This document shows positions 14,156-23,947 of a stretch of 64,000 nt of DNA, one piece after another (the first letter of the stretch is position 1; every line of letters starts with the position of its first letter). The stretch lies in NCBI RefSeq assembly GCF_900105415.1, contig NZ_FNSM01000001.1:744001-808000 (forward strand), in the 5' to 3' direction. The stretch comes from Streptomyces sp. TLI_105. GTDB taxonomy: Bacteria > Actinomycetota > Actinomycetes > Streptomycetales > Streptomycetaceae. The notes beneath the pieces are model-generated. The model saw only the letters and a program-made list of their open reading frames with translations. It was not told where the DNA came from and ran no database searches. The position numbers were made by a program, and so were the translations under genes.

Positions 14156-15454
14156 GTGGTGGCGGCGGCCCTCGCGCTCGGCATGCTCGTGGTGGCGAAG
14201 CCGACGCCCGCCGAGGCGGCGACGGTGGACACCAACGCCTCGTACGTCCTGGTCAATCGCAACAGCGGCAAGGCGCTGGACGTCTACGGCGCGTCCACCG
14301 CCGACGGCGCGCGGGTCAGCCAGTGGACGCGCAACGAAGGAGCCAACCAGCAGTGGCAGTTCGTGGACTCCGGCGGCGGCTTCTACCGGCTCAAGGCCCG
14401 GCATTCGGGCAAGGTTCTCGACGTGGCCGGCGCCTCGACCACCGACGGTGCCGCGATCGCGCAACGGGCCGACGCCAACGCCGCCAACCAGCAGTTCCGC
14501 CTGGCCGACTCCGACGCGGGCCACGTCCGGCTGATCAACCGCAACAGCGGCAAGGCCGTGGAGGTGCAGGGTGCCTCCACGGCCGACGGCGGCAACGTCG
14601 TTCAGTACGCCGACTGGGGCGGCGCCAACCAGCAATGGCAGATGATCAAGCTTTCGTCCGGTGGCGGCGGGTGCGGCAGCGCCCCGACCCTGGCGAGCGG
14701 TACACACACGATTCAGAGCAGCGGTAAGAGCCGCAGCTTCATCCTCAGGGTTCCCGTCGGCTACGACAACTCCCATCCCTACCGGCTGGTCTTCGCGTTC
14801 CACTGGCGGGGAGGAACCGCCGGCGAAGTCGCCTCGGGCGGAACGAGCGGAAACGCCTGGTCCTACTACGGCCAACAGGAACAGTCGAACAACAGCGCGA
14901 TCCTCGTCGCCCCCCAGGGCCTCGGCAACGGTTGGGCCAACTCGGGCGGTGAGGACGTCACCTTCGTCGACGACATGATCCGGCGCATCGAAGGCGGCCT
15001 CTGCGTCAACACGGCGCAGCGTTTCGCCACGGGATTCAGCTGGGGCGGCGGCATGAGCTACGCACTCGCGTGCAGCCGGGCGAACGTCTTCAGGGCTGTC
15101 GCGGTCATCTCCGGCGGCGAGATCAGCGGGTGCAGCGGCGGCACCCAGCCCATCGCCTACTTCGGAATCCACGGCATCAGCGACTCCGTCCTCGACGTCG
15201 CGCAAGGACGGTCCCTGCGCGACAGGTTCGTCCGCGCCAACGGCTGCACTCCGCAGAGCCCGCGCGAGCCCGCGCCGGGCAGCCGGACGCACATCACCAC
15301 CACCTACTCCGGCTGCCGTGCCGGGTACCCGGTCCAATGGGCCGCGTTCGACGGAGGCCACATCCCCGGTCCGGTCGAGGGCTCCTCCGGCGAGAGCGGC
15401 GTCGCGACCTGGACCAAGGGTGAGATCTGGAGGTTCTTCGCACAGTTCCAGTGA
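14156..15454 (+). CDS. Secreted CBM13 plus CE1-type esterase (feruloyl/acetyl-xylan esterase-like), 5' end doubtful
   Basis: 432 residues from GTG 14156. After a hydrophobic signal segment ending near AEA-AT, a ricin-type CBM13 covers about residues 25-165 (QxW repeats ANQQWQF, ANQQFRL, ANQQWQM). An alpha/beta-hydrolase of the PHB-depolymerase/feruloyl-esterase type follows, with nucleophile elbow GFSWGG, Asp in GISDSVLD and His in DGGHIPG. It would strip ester side groups from xylan. Oddity: a better start, ATG 14087 with an AAGG site, is in the same frame but is separated by a TAA at 14123. Reading through would give a normal basic signal n-region (HRWRSRF). The GTG start lacks both a ribosome site and that n-region, so the gene may be silenced by a nonsense mutation. 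Confidence 0.8.
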   Translation: MVAAALALGMLVVAKPTPAEAATVDTNASYVLVNRNSGKALDVYGASTADGARVSQWTRNEGANQQWQFVDSGGGFYRLKARHSGKVLDVAGASTTDGAAIAQRADANAANQQFRLADSDAGHVRLINRNSGKAVEVQGASTADGGNVVQYADWGGANQQWQMIKLSSGGGGCGSAPTLASGTHTIQSSGKSRSFILRVPVGYDNSHPYRLVFAFHWRGGTAGEVASGGTSGNAWSYYGQQEQSNNSAILVAPQGLGNGWANSGGEDVTFVDDMIRRIEGGLCVNTAQRFATGFSWGGGMSYALACSRANVFRAVAVISGGEISGCSGGTQPIAYFGIHGISDSVLDVAQGRSLRDRFVRANGCTPQSPREPAPGSRTHITTTYSGCRAGYPVQWAAFDGGHIPGPVEGSSGESGVATWTKGEIWRFFAQFQ

Positions 15455-15469
15455 CACGCCCGCACCAGC

Positions 15470-15500
15470 GAGGGGAGCCAGGATGATCCTGGCTCCCCTC
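15470..15500. terminator. Bidirectional hairpin between the esterase gene and araD
   Basis: GAGGGGAGCCAGGA pairs perfectly with TCCTGGCTCCCCTC across a TGA loop. It lies between two convergent genes and separates the xylan and arabinose loci. Confidence 0.8.
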
Positions 15501-15507
15501 TGTGCGG

Positions 15508-16221
15508 TCAGACGGCGGGAGAATTGCCGTAGTAGGCATCCGGGCCGTGCTTGCGTGTGAAGTGGCGGTCCAGGACGTGCTGCGGGGGTTCGACCGTGCC
15601 CAGGGCGATGGTGTGGAGGGCCATCTCGGCCACCGCCTCGCAGATGATGGCGTGCTCCAGGGACGTGGTGGCGTCGACGCCCCAGGTGAAGGGGCCGTGG
15701 TGGGCGACCAGGGCGCCCGGGACCTCCCTGGCCCGGGTGTCGTCGCGGCCCAGCAGGTCCACGATGACCTGGCCGGTGTTGTACTCGTAGTCCGTGGCGC
15801 ACTGCTCGGGGGTGAGGGCGTCGGTGACGGGGACGGGACCGTTGAAGGTGTCGGCGTGGGTCGTGCCGAGCACGGGTATGGGGCGCCGGGCCTGGGCGAA
15901 GGCGACGGCGTGGGTGGAGTGCGTGTGGGTCACGCCTCCGATGGAGGGGAAGGCCAGGTAGAGGCTGCGGTGGGTCTCCGTGTCGGTGGACGGGCGCAGG
16001 TGGCCGTCCACGACGTTCCCGTCGGACAGGGAGACGACGACCAGGTCCTCCTCCGTCAGTACGTCGTAGGCCACTCCCGAGGGCTTGATGACGAAGACGC
16101 CGGCCTGTCGGTCCACACCGCTCACGTTGCCCCAGGTGAGGGTGGCGAGTCCGGCTCGGGGGATGCGGAGGTTGGCTTCCAGTACCTCTCGGCGCAGCTC
16201 CTTGGAAACGGTCGTGCTCAC
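15508..16221 (-). CDS. araD: L-ribulose-5-phosphate 4-epimerase
   Basis: 237 residues from GTG 16221, which has GGAG 6 bases upstream; an alternative GTG at 16272 overlaps the araA stop and adds 17 low-complexity residues. Class II aldolase fold: LTWGNVSG, GVTHTHSTHAVAFAQA with Zn-binding His residues, and HHGPFTWG. It makes D-xylulose 5-phosphate, the last step of L-arabinose breakdown, so it joins xylose and arabinose use at the pentose phosphate pathway. Last gene of araBAD. Confidence 0.93.
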   Translation of the reverse strand: MSTTVSKELRREVLEANLRIPRAGLATLTWGNVSGVDRQAGVFVIKPSGVAYDVLTEEDLVVVSLSDGNVVDGHLRPSTDTETHRSLYLAFPSIGGVTHTHSTHAVAFAQARRPIPVLGTTHADTFNGPVPVTDALTPEQCATDYEYNTGQVIVDLLGRDDTRAREVPGALVAHHGPFTWGVDATTSLEHAIICEAVAEMALHTIALGTVEPPQHVLDRHFTRKHGPDAYYGNSPAV

Positions 16222-16268
16222 GGAGGACTCCGTCCTGGTGGGGGTGGAGGCGGTGGCGGCGGGGGTGT

Positions 16269-17777
16269 TCACAGGCTCTGGGCCAGACGGTGGTAGGCCT
16301 GGTTCCACCGCAGCTCGCGCGAGAAGCGCCGGATGGTGGTGTCCTCGTCGATGACGGCGAGTTCGGTCCGCAGCATCTCGGCGAGGTCTTCGAGCTCCTC
16401 GCCGCCGAGAGCGGTGGTCAGGACGGTGTGGTGCGGTGCTCCGGCCGTCAGCCATGCCTCGGTCGAGGTACGGAGGTCGGGGCGGGGGTGCCAGACGGCG
16501 CGGGCCACGGGCAGTTGGGGCAGCGGCTCGGGCGGGGCGACGACGTCGATGTGGTTGGCGACGAGGCGGAACCGGTCGCCCATGTCGGCGAGACCGACGA
16601 CGACGGCCGGACCGGGGTCCGCGTCGAAGACGAGGCGGACCGGGTCCTCGCGTCCGCCGATGCCGAGCGGATGGATCTCGCAGGTGGGCGTCGCCGTCGT
16701 GAGGGAGGGGCAGACCTCGAGCATGTGTGCGCCGAGGATGAGTTCCTGGCCGGGCGTGAGGTCGTAGGTGTAGTCCTCCATGAAGGAGGTGCCGCCGGGC
16801 AGGCCGTGGGCCATCGCCTTCAGTGTGCGCAGCAGGGTGGAGGTCTTCCAGTCTCCTTCGCCGCCGAAGCCGTAGCCGTCCGCCATCAGCCGCTGCACGG
16901 CGAGCCCGGGCAGCTGGCGCAGGCCCCCGAGGTCCTCGAAGTTGGTGGTGAAGGCGCGGAATCCGCCTTCCGTGAGGAAGGCGCGCAGGCCGGCTTCGAT
17001 GCGCGCGGCGTAGCGCAGGGAGTCGTGGCGCTCGCCGCCGGGCCGCAGCTCGGGCGCGAGGGCGTAGAGGTCCTGGTACTCCTTGACGAGGGCGGTGACG
17101 GTGTCCTCGGGGGCGGCGTCGACCGCGGCGACGAGGTCGTTGACGCCGTAGGTGTTGACCGAGACCCCGAACCGCAGCTGTGCCTCGACCTTGTCGCCTT
17201 CGGTGACGGCGACGTCGCGCATGTTGTCGCCGAACCGGGCGAGTTTGAGGGTGGTGAGTTCGGATCGGCCGACGGCGGCGCGGGCCCATCCGGCGATGCG
17301 GTCGACGACGTCGGGAGTGGAGACGTGGCCGGCCACGGTCTTGCGCGGGACACCGAGGCGGGTCTGGACGAAGCCGAACTCGCGGTCGCCGTGGGCGGCC
17401 TGGTTCAGGTTCATGAAGTCCATGTCGATGGTGGACCAGGGCAGTTGGCGGTTGGCCTGGGTGTGCAGGTGCAGCAGGGGCTTGCTCAGGGCGTCGAGGC
17501 CGGCGATCCACATCTTGGCCGGGGAGAAGGTGTGCATCCAGGCGATCAGGCCGATGCAGCGGTCGTCGGCGTTGGCCTCCAGACAGACCGCGCGGATGGC
17601 GGCCGCGTCGGTGAGGACCGGCTTCCACACGAGGCGCACGGTCATCTGGGGCTGGTCGGCGAGGGTCGCGCAGATGGCGCGGGACTGGTCGGCGACCTGG
17701 GCCAGGGTGTCGTCGCCGTAGAGGGCCTGGCTGCCGGTGAGAAACCAGATCTCGCGGTCGGGCTGGGCGAGCGTCAT
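16269..17777 (-). CDS. araA: L-arabinose isomerase
   Basis: 502 residues, the normal length for AraA. It begins [13 protein letters not shown] and shows [29 protein letters not shown] and [17 protein letters not shown], all hallmarks of bacterial arabinose isomerases. It converts L-arabinose to L-ribulose in the cytoplasm. GAGGAG lies 10 bases before the ATG. It sits between araB and araD on the minus strand, so it is expressed from the araB promoter. Confidence 0.97.
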   Translation of the reverse strand: MTLAQPDREIWFLTGSQALYGDDTLAQVADQSRAICATLADQPQMTVRLVWKPVLTDAAAIRAVCLEANADDRCIGLIAWMHTFSPAKMWIAGLDALSKPLLHLHTQANRQLPWSTIDMDFMNLNQAAHGDREFGFVQTRLGVPRKTVAGHVSTPDVVDRIAGWARAAVGRSELTTLKLARFGDNMRDVAVTEGDKVEAQLRFGVSVNTYGVNDLVAAVDAAPEDTVTALVKEYQDLYALAPELRPGGERHDSLRYAARIEAGLRAFLTEGGFRAFTTNFEDLGGLRQLPGLAVQRLMADGYGFGGEGDWKTSTLLRTLKAMAHGLPGGTSFMEDYTYDLTPGQELILGAHMLEVCPSLTTATPTCEIHPLGIGGREDPVRLVFDADPGPAVVVGLADMGDRFRLVANHIDVVAPPEPLPQLPVARAVWHPRPDLRTSTEAWLTAGAPHHTVLTTALGGEELEDLAEMLRTELAVIDEDTTIRRFSRELRWNQAYHRLAQSL

Positions 17778-17852
17778 GTCGGGTGTGCTCCTCGGAGGTG
17801 CGGGGGTGGAGAGGTCGGGCCGGTGGCAACTGGGGGCGGGGCGGCGACCCGG

Positions 17853-19559
17853 TCAGCCGGTGGTGGCGACGCGTGCGGTGTTGCGGATCCGTCGCAGGCG
17901 GTGCAGGAGGAGGTCCGCGCCGGTGCCGAAGTGCTCGTGCAGGGCGCGGTACTCGCCGAACAGCGCGTCATAGGCGTCCGCCCGCGCGGGGTCGGGCACG
18001 TATGCGTGGCGCTGGACGCTTCCCATGACGGAGGCGGCGGAGCGGACGTCGGGGTAGGCGCCCGCGACGACGGCGGCGTGGATCGCCGAGCCGAGCGCCG
18101 GCCCCTGTTCGGAGGTGCCGAGGGAGACGGGGCGGCGGAGGACGTCGGCGTAGATCTGCATGAGCAGCGCGTTCTTCTTCAGGCCTCCGGTGACGATGAA
18201 CTCCTCGACGGGGATCCCGCCGTCCTCGAAGGTCTCGACGATCATCCGGGTGCCGTAGGCGGTCGATTCGAGCAGGGCCCGGTAGACGTCTTCGGGCCGG
18301 GTGTCGAGGGTGAGGCCGGCGATGACTCCGGAGAGGTGGTGGTCGACCAGGGGGGAACGGTTGCCGTTCATCCAGTCCAGGGCGACCAGACCGTGCGCGC
18401 CGACCGGCTGGTCGGCGGACTTGCGGGTCAGGAGCTGGTGCAGGTCCTCGCCCGAGGCCTCTGCCTCGGCGCGGTAGTGGTCCGGGACGCCCTGCCGGAG
18501 CCACCAGGCGAAGATGTCACCGACCGCGCTCTGGCCGGCCTCGTAGCCGTAGGCGCCCTCGACGATGCCGCCGTCGACGACCCCGCAGATGCCGGGGACC
18601 TCGGCGAGGGTGGCGCCGTTGAGCACGTGGCAGGTGGAGGTGCCCATGATGGCGAGCATCCGGCCGTTCTCGACGGCGCCCGCCGCGGGCGCGGCCACAT
18701 GGGCGTCGACGTTGCCGACGGCGACGGCGATGCCCTCGGGGAGGCCGGTCCAGTGCGCGGCCCGGCCGCTCAGTCCGCCGGCACGGGAGCCCAGGGGTGA
18801 CAGGGGGTGCTCCAGGCGCGTGGCGGGGAAGTCGGCGAACTCCGGGTGGAGTCGGGCGAGGAAGCCGGGCGAGGGGTAGGCGCCGTCCTGGTGGATGCCC
18901 TTGTAGCCGGCGGTGCAGGTGTTGCGGGACTCGGTGCCGGTCAGCTGCCAGACGATCCAGTCGGCCGCCTCGATCCAGCGGGCGCAGGCGCCGTAGACGG
19001 CGGGGTCCTCTTCCAGGACCTGCAGGGCCTTGGCGTACTGCCACTCGGAGGAGATCTTGCCTCCGTACCGTGCGATCCACTTCTCGCCGTGGGCGTGAGC
19101 GAGGGCGTTGATGCGGTCGGCCTGCCCCTGGGCGGCGTGGTGCTTCCACAGTTTGGGCCAGGCGTGCGGGCGGTCGGCCCACTCGGGCGTCAGGGCGAGC
19201 GGGGTGCCGTCCGGGGTGGTCGGCAGGACCGTACAGGCGGTGAAGTCGGTGGCGATGCCGATGACGCGGGCGGGGTCGATTCCCGCGTCGGCGAGCGCCG
19301 CCGGAACGGCGGTGCGCAGGACGTCCCGCCAGTCCTCGGGGTGCTGCAGGGCCCAGTCGGGGGGCAGGGGGGCGCCGGTGGAGGGAAGGCGGTCCTCGAT
19401 GACCGCGTGGCGGTACTCGTGGACCGACGAACCGAGTTCGGCGCCGTCCCGGACCCTGACCACGACGGCGCGCCCGGAGAGGGTGCCGAAGTCGACTCCG
19501 ATGGTGCAGGCTTCGGGATGGTGAAGGGCTGCGGGGCCGGAAGGGGCGTGTGGGGTCAC
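17853..19559 (-). CDS. araB: Ribulokinase
   Basis: 568 residues from GTG 19559 with a GAGAGAG site 8 bases upstream. A longer in-frame reading from 19634 is rejected because it would translate the operator and promoter. FGGY kinase features: ACTIGVDFGTLSGRA (phosphate-binding loop), AIMGTSTCHVL and EEFIVTGGLKKNALLMQIYADVL. It phosphorylates L-ribulose with ATP. First gene of araBAD, with a LacI-type operator covering its -10. Confidence 0.95.
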   Translation of the reverse strand: MTPHAPSGPAALHHPEACTIGVDFGTLSGRAVVVRVRDGAELGSSVHEYRHAVIEDRLPSTGAPLPPDWALQHPEDWRDVLRTAVPAALADAGIDPARVIGIATDFTACTVLPTTPDGTPLALTPEWADRPHAWPKLWKHHAAQGQADRINALAHAHGEKWIARYGGKISSEWQYAKALQVLEEDPAVYGACARWIEAADWIVWQLTGTESRNTCTAGYKGIHQDGAYPSPGFLARLHPEFADFPATRLEHPLSPLGSRAGGLSGRAAHWTGLPEGIAVAVGNVDAHVAAPAAGAVENGRMLAIMGTSTCHVLNGATLAEVPGICGVVDGGIVEGAYGYEAGQSAVGDIFAWWLRQGVPDHYRAEAEASGEDLHQLLTRKSADQPVGAHGLVALDWMNGNRSPLVDHHLSGVIAGLTLDTRPEDVYRALLESTAYGTRMIVETFEDGGIPVEEFIVTGGLKKNALLMQIYADVLRRPVSLGTSEQGPALGSAIHAAVVAGAYPDVRSAASVMGSVQRHAYVPDPARADAYDALFGEYRALHEHFGTGADLLLHRLRRIRNTARVATTG

Positions 19560-19604
19560 GATGCGGTCTCTCTCGTCATGAACAAGGGCCGGAGGAGCAC
19601 CCTG

Positions 19605-19634
19605 ATTGTTAACGCTCACAATTGAATTAGACAA
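19605..19634 (-). promoter_or_regulatory. araB promoter with LacI-type operator over the -10
   Basis: On the minus strand TTGTCT (19634-19629) is followed after 17 bases by TAACAA (19611-19606). The operator ATTGTTAACGCTCACAAT at 19605-19622 overlays the -10. Its other strand reads TTGTGAGCGTTAACAA, matching the ChvE-like gene operator at 21051 in all but one position. Confidence 0.7.
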
Positions 19635-19682
19635 GAGTCGGGCGCAGTTCCGTCGAACATTGGGCGAGAAATGGAGCCTCAG

Positions 19683-19698
19683 AAGTGAGCGCTCACTT
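19683..19698. promoter_or_regulatory. Second LacI-type palindrome upstream of araB
   Basis: AAGTGAGCGCTCACTT is a perfect 16-bp palindrome with the GTGAGCGCTCAC core of classic LacI operators. It lies about 75 bases upstream of the first operator, a distance that would allow looping by a tetrameric repressor. Confidence 0.6.
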
Positions 19699-19780
19699 GC
19701 ACACCGGAGACACCCGAGCCGCGACCGGTCCGGCAGGAGGTGGGGCCGGTCGACGGGGAGGGGCGCAGCAGCTGGTGGAG

Positions 19781-19833
19781 GTGGAGCGGCCGGCGGGGGT
19801 GGAGCGGCCGGTGGGGTGGAGCAGCCGGTGGGG
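19781..19833. repeat. Three short tandem repeats of about 17-19 bp
   Basis: Three consecutive near-copies of TGGAGCRGCCGGYGGGG start at about 19782, 19800 and 19817, within the 370-base gap between the LacI gene stop and the araB start. They lie outside any supported gene. Function unknown; they may be simple G-rich repeat drift. Confidence 0.5.
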
Positions 19834-19929
19834 CGCCTGCGTGGGTACCGACGCGTGTGCGCCGCCAGACGGCGGACGGGGAGCCCGCCACTGGCGGCCG
19901 GGAGGTGGCGGCGAGAGCCGCCCGCCGCG

Positions 19930-20976
19930 TCAGGCCTCGTTCGGAGGGCGCGTGCTCGCCCGCATGATGAGCTGCGGCTCCACCAGGAGGTGCTCGGCCT
20001 TCCGGACGCGACCCTCGATGTGGTCCACCAGGAGCCCGATGCTCCGGCGCCCGATGGCGGCGAAGTCCTGGCGGACCGTCGTCAGCGGCGGAGGGAAGTA
20101 CTCGGCCTCCGGAATGTCGTCGAAGCCGGCGACGGCCACCTGGCCGGGGGTGCGGATCCCGCCCTCGCGCAGCGCCCGCAGGACGCCGAGCGCCATCTGG
20201 TCGTTGGCGACGAAGACGGCCGTGACCGGTGTCTCCCCGCGGCGGGCCAGGACGAGTCCCGCGAGTTCCTGTCCCGCCCGGTACCCGGACAGCGGGCTCC
20301 AGTCTCCCGTCAGTACGCGCGGAGGGCGGATGCCGCTCTCCTCCAGGACGGCGCGCCAGCCCGCGGTGCGGGCCTCGCTCTCCAGCCAGTCGTCGGGACC
20401 CGCCACGTGCCAGACGGTGCTGTGCCCGGCGGCGAGCAGGTGCTCCGTGACCATCCGGGCGCCGAGCTCCTGGTCGAGGGAGACCCCGGGCAGGTCGAGC
20501 TGATGCCCACCCTCCACGGTGACCACGGGGAAGGGCGCGTCCAGCTCGGCGAGCGCCTGCACGTGCGAGCGCTGCGGGGTGATGGCGACGACGCCCTCCA
20601 CACCCCAGGACGCGAGGTGGTCGATGGCGTCCTTGAGCCCCTGCCCCTCTCCGGTGCGCAGACTGACGGTCGAGACGAGGTAGCCCTGCTCCCGGGCCGC
20701 CTCCTCCAGGCCGGTCAGGGTGCTGGCAGGGCCGTACAGGGCGGTGTTGACGGCGATGACGCCCAGCGTCCTCGTGCGGCGCGTCACCAGGGCGCGTGCG
20801 GCGGAGTTGCGGCGGTAGCCCAGTCGCTCGATGGCCAGGGTGACCTGGTCCCGGGTGGCCGCGCGCACGTTGGGATGACCGCTCAGCACCCGGGAGACGG
20901 TCTGGTGGGAGACCCCCGCCTCTCGTGCGACGTCGGCCATCGTCGGCGGGCGGACGTCTTCCGCGGGATGCGCCAC
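19930..20976 (-). CDS. LacI-family repressor, probable regulator of arabinose genes
   Basis: 348 residues. N-terminal helix-turn-helix TMADVAREAGVSHQTVSRVLSGHPNV, then a sugar-sensing core (TLGVIAVNTALYG, VTAVFVANDQMALGVLRAL, VAGFDDIPEAEYF). The recognition helix SHQTVSR keeps the Gln and Arg by which E. coli LacI (SYQTVSR) reads GTGA. The operators flanking this gene (19605, 19683, 21051) have exactly a TTGTGAGCGYTMACAA-type sequence. That makes it the best candidate repressor of araBAD and the ChvE-like importer, and perhaps of ytfQ and the GH30 gene. The effector (arabinose or a relative) is inferred. Confidence 0.85.
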   Translation of the reverse strand: MAHPAEDVRPPTMADVAREAGVSHQTVSRVLSGHPNVRAATRDQVTLAIERLGYRRNSAARALVTRRTRTLGVIAVNTALYGPASTLTGLEEAAREQGYLVSTVSLRTGEGQGLKDAIDHLASWGVEGVVAITPQRSHVQALAELDAPFPVVTVEGGHQLDLPGVSLDQELGARMVTEHLLAAGHSTVWHVAGPDDWLESEARTAGWRAVLEESGIRPPRVLTGDWSPLSGYRAGQELAGLVLARRGETPVTAVFVANDQMALGVLRALREGGIRTPGQVAVAGFDDIPEAEYFPPPLTTVRQDFAAIGRRSIGLLVDHIEGRVRKAEHLLVEPQLIMRASTRPPNEA

Positions 20977-21037
20977 GTTCGCCTCCCTTCTCCCTGCTTA
21001 CGGCTGTGTATCGATGCGAGAAAAACCTTAGCGCCTC

Positions 21038-21066
21038 TTGTATCACGCTGTTGTGAGCGCTAACAA
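21038..21066 (+). promoter_or_regulatory. Promoter and LacI-type operator of the ChvE-like importer operon
   Basis: TTGTAT at 21038-21043, a 17-base spacer, and TAACAA at 21061-21066 form the promoter. The near-perfect palindrome TTGTGAGCGCTAACAA at 21051-21066 covers the spacer end and the -10. The layout is the same as at araB. Confidence 0.72.
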
Positions 21067-21203
21067 TCTACCTCGACCGGGGCGCCGACGCCCTGGCCAC
21101 CCAGCCGGAACGGTGCCGTCCCGGTGGTGCGAGGACACGCGCCGCCGTCGAGCCCGTCCCCGGTCGGAGCCGCCCTCGACGACGGGATTGCCAGGTAACG
21201 CCC

Positions 21204-22313
21204 ATGAAGAAGTTCCGATCCGCATCCGCCCTCCTGGCCGTGACCACCGGCTGCGCCCTGCTCCTGACCGCCTGCGGGCAGAACAGTGAGGGCGGCAGCC
21301 AGGAGTCGAAGGACAAGAAGGACGTCACCATCGGCATCGCCATGCCCACCAAGTCCTCGGAGAGGTGGATCGCCGACGGCCGGAACATGACGGCGAGCCT
21401 GAAGAAGGCCGGCTTCGCCACGACCCTGCAGTACGGCGAGGACGACCCCGACCAGCAGGTCGCCCAGATCGAGAACATGATCACCCAGGGCGTCGACGCC
21501 CTGGTCGTGGCCGCCATCAACGGCGAGGCCCTGTCCAACGTCCTGCAGCAGGCGGCGGACGCCCACATCCCGGTCATCTCCTACGACCGGCTCATCCTGG
21601 GCTCCCCGCACGTCGACTACTACGCCTCCTTCGACAACGAGAAGGTCGGCGAGCTCCAGGCCACGTACATCGTCGAGAAGCTGGGACTGAAGGCCGGCTC
21701 GAAGAAGGGCCCGTTCAACATCGAGCTGTTCGCCGGGTCCAACGACGACAACAACACCAAGTACTTCTTCAACGGCGCCATGAAGGTGCTGAAGCCCTAC
21801 CTCGACAAGAAGCAGCTGGTCGTGCGCTCCCAGCAGACCCAGCTCAACCAGGTCACCACGCTGCGCTGGGACGGCGGGACGGCGCAGAAGCGCATGGACG
21901 ACCTGCTGACCTCCTCGTACTCCACGGCCCGGGTCGACGCCGTGCTCTCCCCCTACGACGGCATCTCCATCGGCATCCTGTCCGCCCTGAAGTCCGACGA
22001 CTACGGCAGCGCCGCCAAGCCGCTGCCGGTCGTCACCGGCCAGGACGCGGAGGTCGCCTCCGTGAAGTCGATCATCGCGGGCCAGCAGACGCAGACCGTC
22101 TACAAGGACACCCGCGCACTCGCGCAGGTCGCCGCCGACATGGTGACCGCCGTCCTCGCCGGCAAGAAGCCCGAGATCAACGACGACACCACCTACGACA
22201 ACGGCAAGAAGGTGGTTCCCGCCTTCCTGCTCGACCCGGTCAGCGTCGACAAGTCGAACTACCGGAAGGTCCTGGTCGACTCCGGTTACATCGACGCCGG
22301 CGAGCTGCGATGA
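21204..22313 (+). CDS. Monosaccharide ABC transporter substrate-binding lipoprotein, ChvE-like
   Basis: 369 residues with a lipobox LLTAC at about residue 25, so it is lipid-anchored outside the cell. A PBP1-type fold follows: [46 protein letters not shown] and [27 protein letters not shown]. These features match the multiple-monosaccharide binding proteins (ChvE, XylF), which bind arabinose, xylose, galactose or glucose. First gene of a three-gene operon with overlapping stops and starts. Regulated by the operator at 21051. The Shine-Dalgarno site is weak (AGG 9 bases upstream). Confidence 0.9.
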   Translation: MKKFRSASALLAVTTGCALLLTACGQNSEGGSQESKDKKDVTIGIAMPTKSSERWIADGRNMTASLKKAGFATTLQYGEDDPDQQVAQIENMITQGVDALVVAAINGEALSNVLQQAADAHIPVISYDRLILGSPHVDYYASFDNEKVGELQATYIVEKLGLKAGSKKGPFNIELFAGSNDDNNTKYFFNGAMKVLKPYLDKKQLVVRSQQTQLNQVTTLRWDGGTAQKRMDDLLTSSYSTARVDAVLSPYDGISIGILSALKSDDYGSAAKPLPVVTGQDAEVASVKSIIAGQQTQTVYKDTRALAQVAADMVTAVLAGKKPEINDDTTYDNGKKVVPAFLLDPVSVDKSNYRKVLVDSGYIDAGELR

Positions 22314-23947
22314 CCCCCGCCGCGCCCCACTCCCCCGGCACCCCCGCCTCGTCCCCGGACGGCCCCGTCCTGGAGATGCGGTCCATCGTCAAGACCTTCC
22401 CCGGGGTCAGGGCACTGTCCGACGTGACCCTGTCCGTGAAGCGCGGCGAGGTGCACGCCCTGTGCGGGGAGAACGGTGCCGGAAAGTCGACCCTCATGAA
22501 GGTCCTGTCCGGCGTCCACCCGCACGGGACCTACGAGGGCGAGATCCTCTTCGACGGCGAGCCGTGCCGCTTCAAGGACATCAGGGCCAGTGAGCAGCAC
22601 GGCATCGTCATCATCCACCAGGAACTCGCGCTCGTTCCCTACCTGTCGATCGCCGAGAACGTCTTCCTCGGCAACGAGCCGTCCCGGCACGGGATCATCG
22701 ACTGGCACGAGGCGCTGCGCCGTGCTTCCGAACTGCTCAGGCGGGTCGGGCTCGACGAACACCCCGAGACCCGGGTCGCCGACATCGGTGTCGGCAAGCA
22801 GCAGCTCGTGGAGATCGCGAAGGCACTGGCGAAGAACGTCCGCCTGCTGATCCTCGACGAGCCCACCGCGGCGCTCAACGACGAGGACAGCGCGAAGCTG
22901 CTGCGGCTGATGCGGGAGCTGAAGAGCCAGGGCATCACCTCGATCATCATCTCGCACAAGCTGAACGAGATCGCCCAGATCGCCGACTCCGTCACCATCC
23001 TGCGCGACGGGCGGTCCATCGAGACCTTGGACGTCAGGGACCCGGCCACCACCGAAGAGCGCATCATCCGCGGCATGGTGGGGCGGGACCTCGACAGCCG
23101 TTTCCCGGACCGCACGCCGTACGAGGGCCCGGTCGACGCCGATCCCGTCCTGGAGATCCGGGACTGGACCGTGCGTCACCCGCTCGACCGCGGCCGCAAG
23201 GTCGTCGACGGGGTCTCGCTCCAGGTCCGCCGCGGGGAGATCGTGGGCGTCGCAGGGCTCATGGGGGCCGGCCGGACCGAACTCGCCATGAGCGTCTTCG
23301 GCCGTTCCTACGGCCGCTACGAGCAGGGCGTCGTGTTCAAGGACGGCCGCGAGGTGCGGACGCGCACGGTCCCCGAGGCGGTCGCCCACGGCATCGCGTA
23401 CGTCACCGAGGACCGCAAGCACTACGGGCTCAACCTCGGGGAGTCCGTGAGCCGGAACATCTCGCTCGCGTCCCTCGGCACCCTCGCCCGCCGCGGCGTC
23501 GTCGACGGGCACGAGGAGCGCAAGGTGGCCGAACGGTACCGGCGGACCATGAACATCAAGGCTCCGAACGTCCTCGAGCCGGTCGGCCGCCTTTCCGGCG
23601 GCAACCAGCAGAAGGTCGTCCTCAGCAAGTGGATCCTCGCCGGACCGGACGTCCTCATCCTCGACGAGCCCACGCGTGGAGTCGACGTGGGAGCCAAGTT
23701 CGAGATCTACACCGTGATCGACCGGCTCGCCGCCGAGGGCAAGGCGATCCTCCTCATCTCCTCCGAGCTGCCCGAACTGCTCGGCATGTGCGACCGCATC
23801 TACACCATGGCCGCAGGACGGCTGACCGGCGAAGTCGCCCGCGAGGACGCCACCCAGGAAGTGCTGATGCGGCACATGACGCAGGACTCCCCCGCACCAC
23901 CGGCGGTCACCGCAGGCGCCGCCTCCAGCGAAGGACACCAGGCATGA
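22310..23947 (+). CDS. Monosaccharide ABC transporter ATPase with two nucleotide-binding domains, GguA/MmsA-like
   Basis: 545 residues. Domain 1 has Walker [10 protein letters not shown] and Walker [12 protein letters not shown]. Domain 2 has a degenerate Walker [10 protein letters not shown], signature LSGGNQQK and Walker [13 protein letters not shown], as usual for the CUT2 family. It powers the importer with the binding protein upstream and the permease downstream. ATGA overlaps at both ends show tight coupling. Confidence 0.92.
   Translation: MTPAAPHSPGTPASSPDGPVLEMRSIVKTFPGVRALSDVTLSVKRGEVHALCGENGAGKSTLMKVLSGVHPHGTYEGEILFDGEPCRFKDIRASEQHGIVIIHQELALVPYLSIAENVFLGNEPSRHGIIDWHEALRRASELLRRVGLDEHPETRVADIGVGKQQLVEIAKALAKNVRLLILDEPTAALNDEDSAKLLRLMRELKSQGITSIIISHKLNEIAQIADSVTILRDGRSIETLDVRDPATTEERIIRGMVGRDLDSRFPDRTPYEGPVDADPVLEIRDWTVRHPLDRGRKVVDGVSLQVRRGEIVGVAGLMGAGRTELAMSVFGRSYGRYEQGVVFKDGREVRTRTVPEAVAHGIAYVTEDRKHYGLNLGESVSRNISLASLGTLARRGVVDGHEERKVAERYRRTMNIKAPNVLEPVGRLSGGNQQKVVLSKWILAGPDVLILDEPTRGVDVGAKFEIYTVIDRLAAEGKAILLISSELPELLGMCDRIYTMAAGRLTGEVAREDATQEVLMRHMTQDSPAPPAVTAGAASSEGHQA

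Noticed and set aside
19560..19634. Extension of araB to an upstream start at 19634
   Set aside because: It would translate the operator and the -10; the GTG at 19559 has a ribosome site and gives the usual AraB length.
19781..19833. CRISPR-like array
   Set aside because: The repeats are directly adjacent with no spacers and only three units, so they are a simple tandem repeat.
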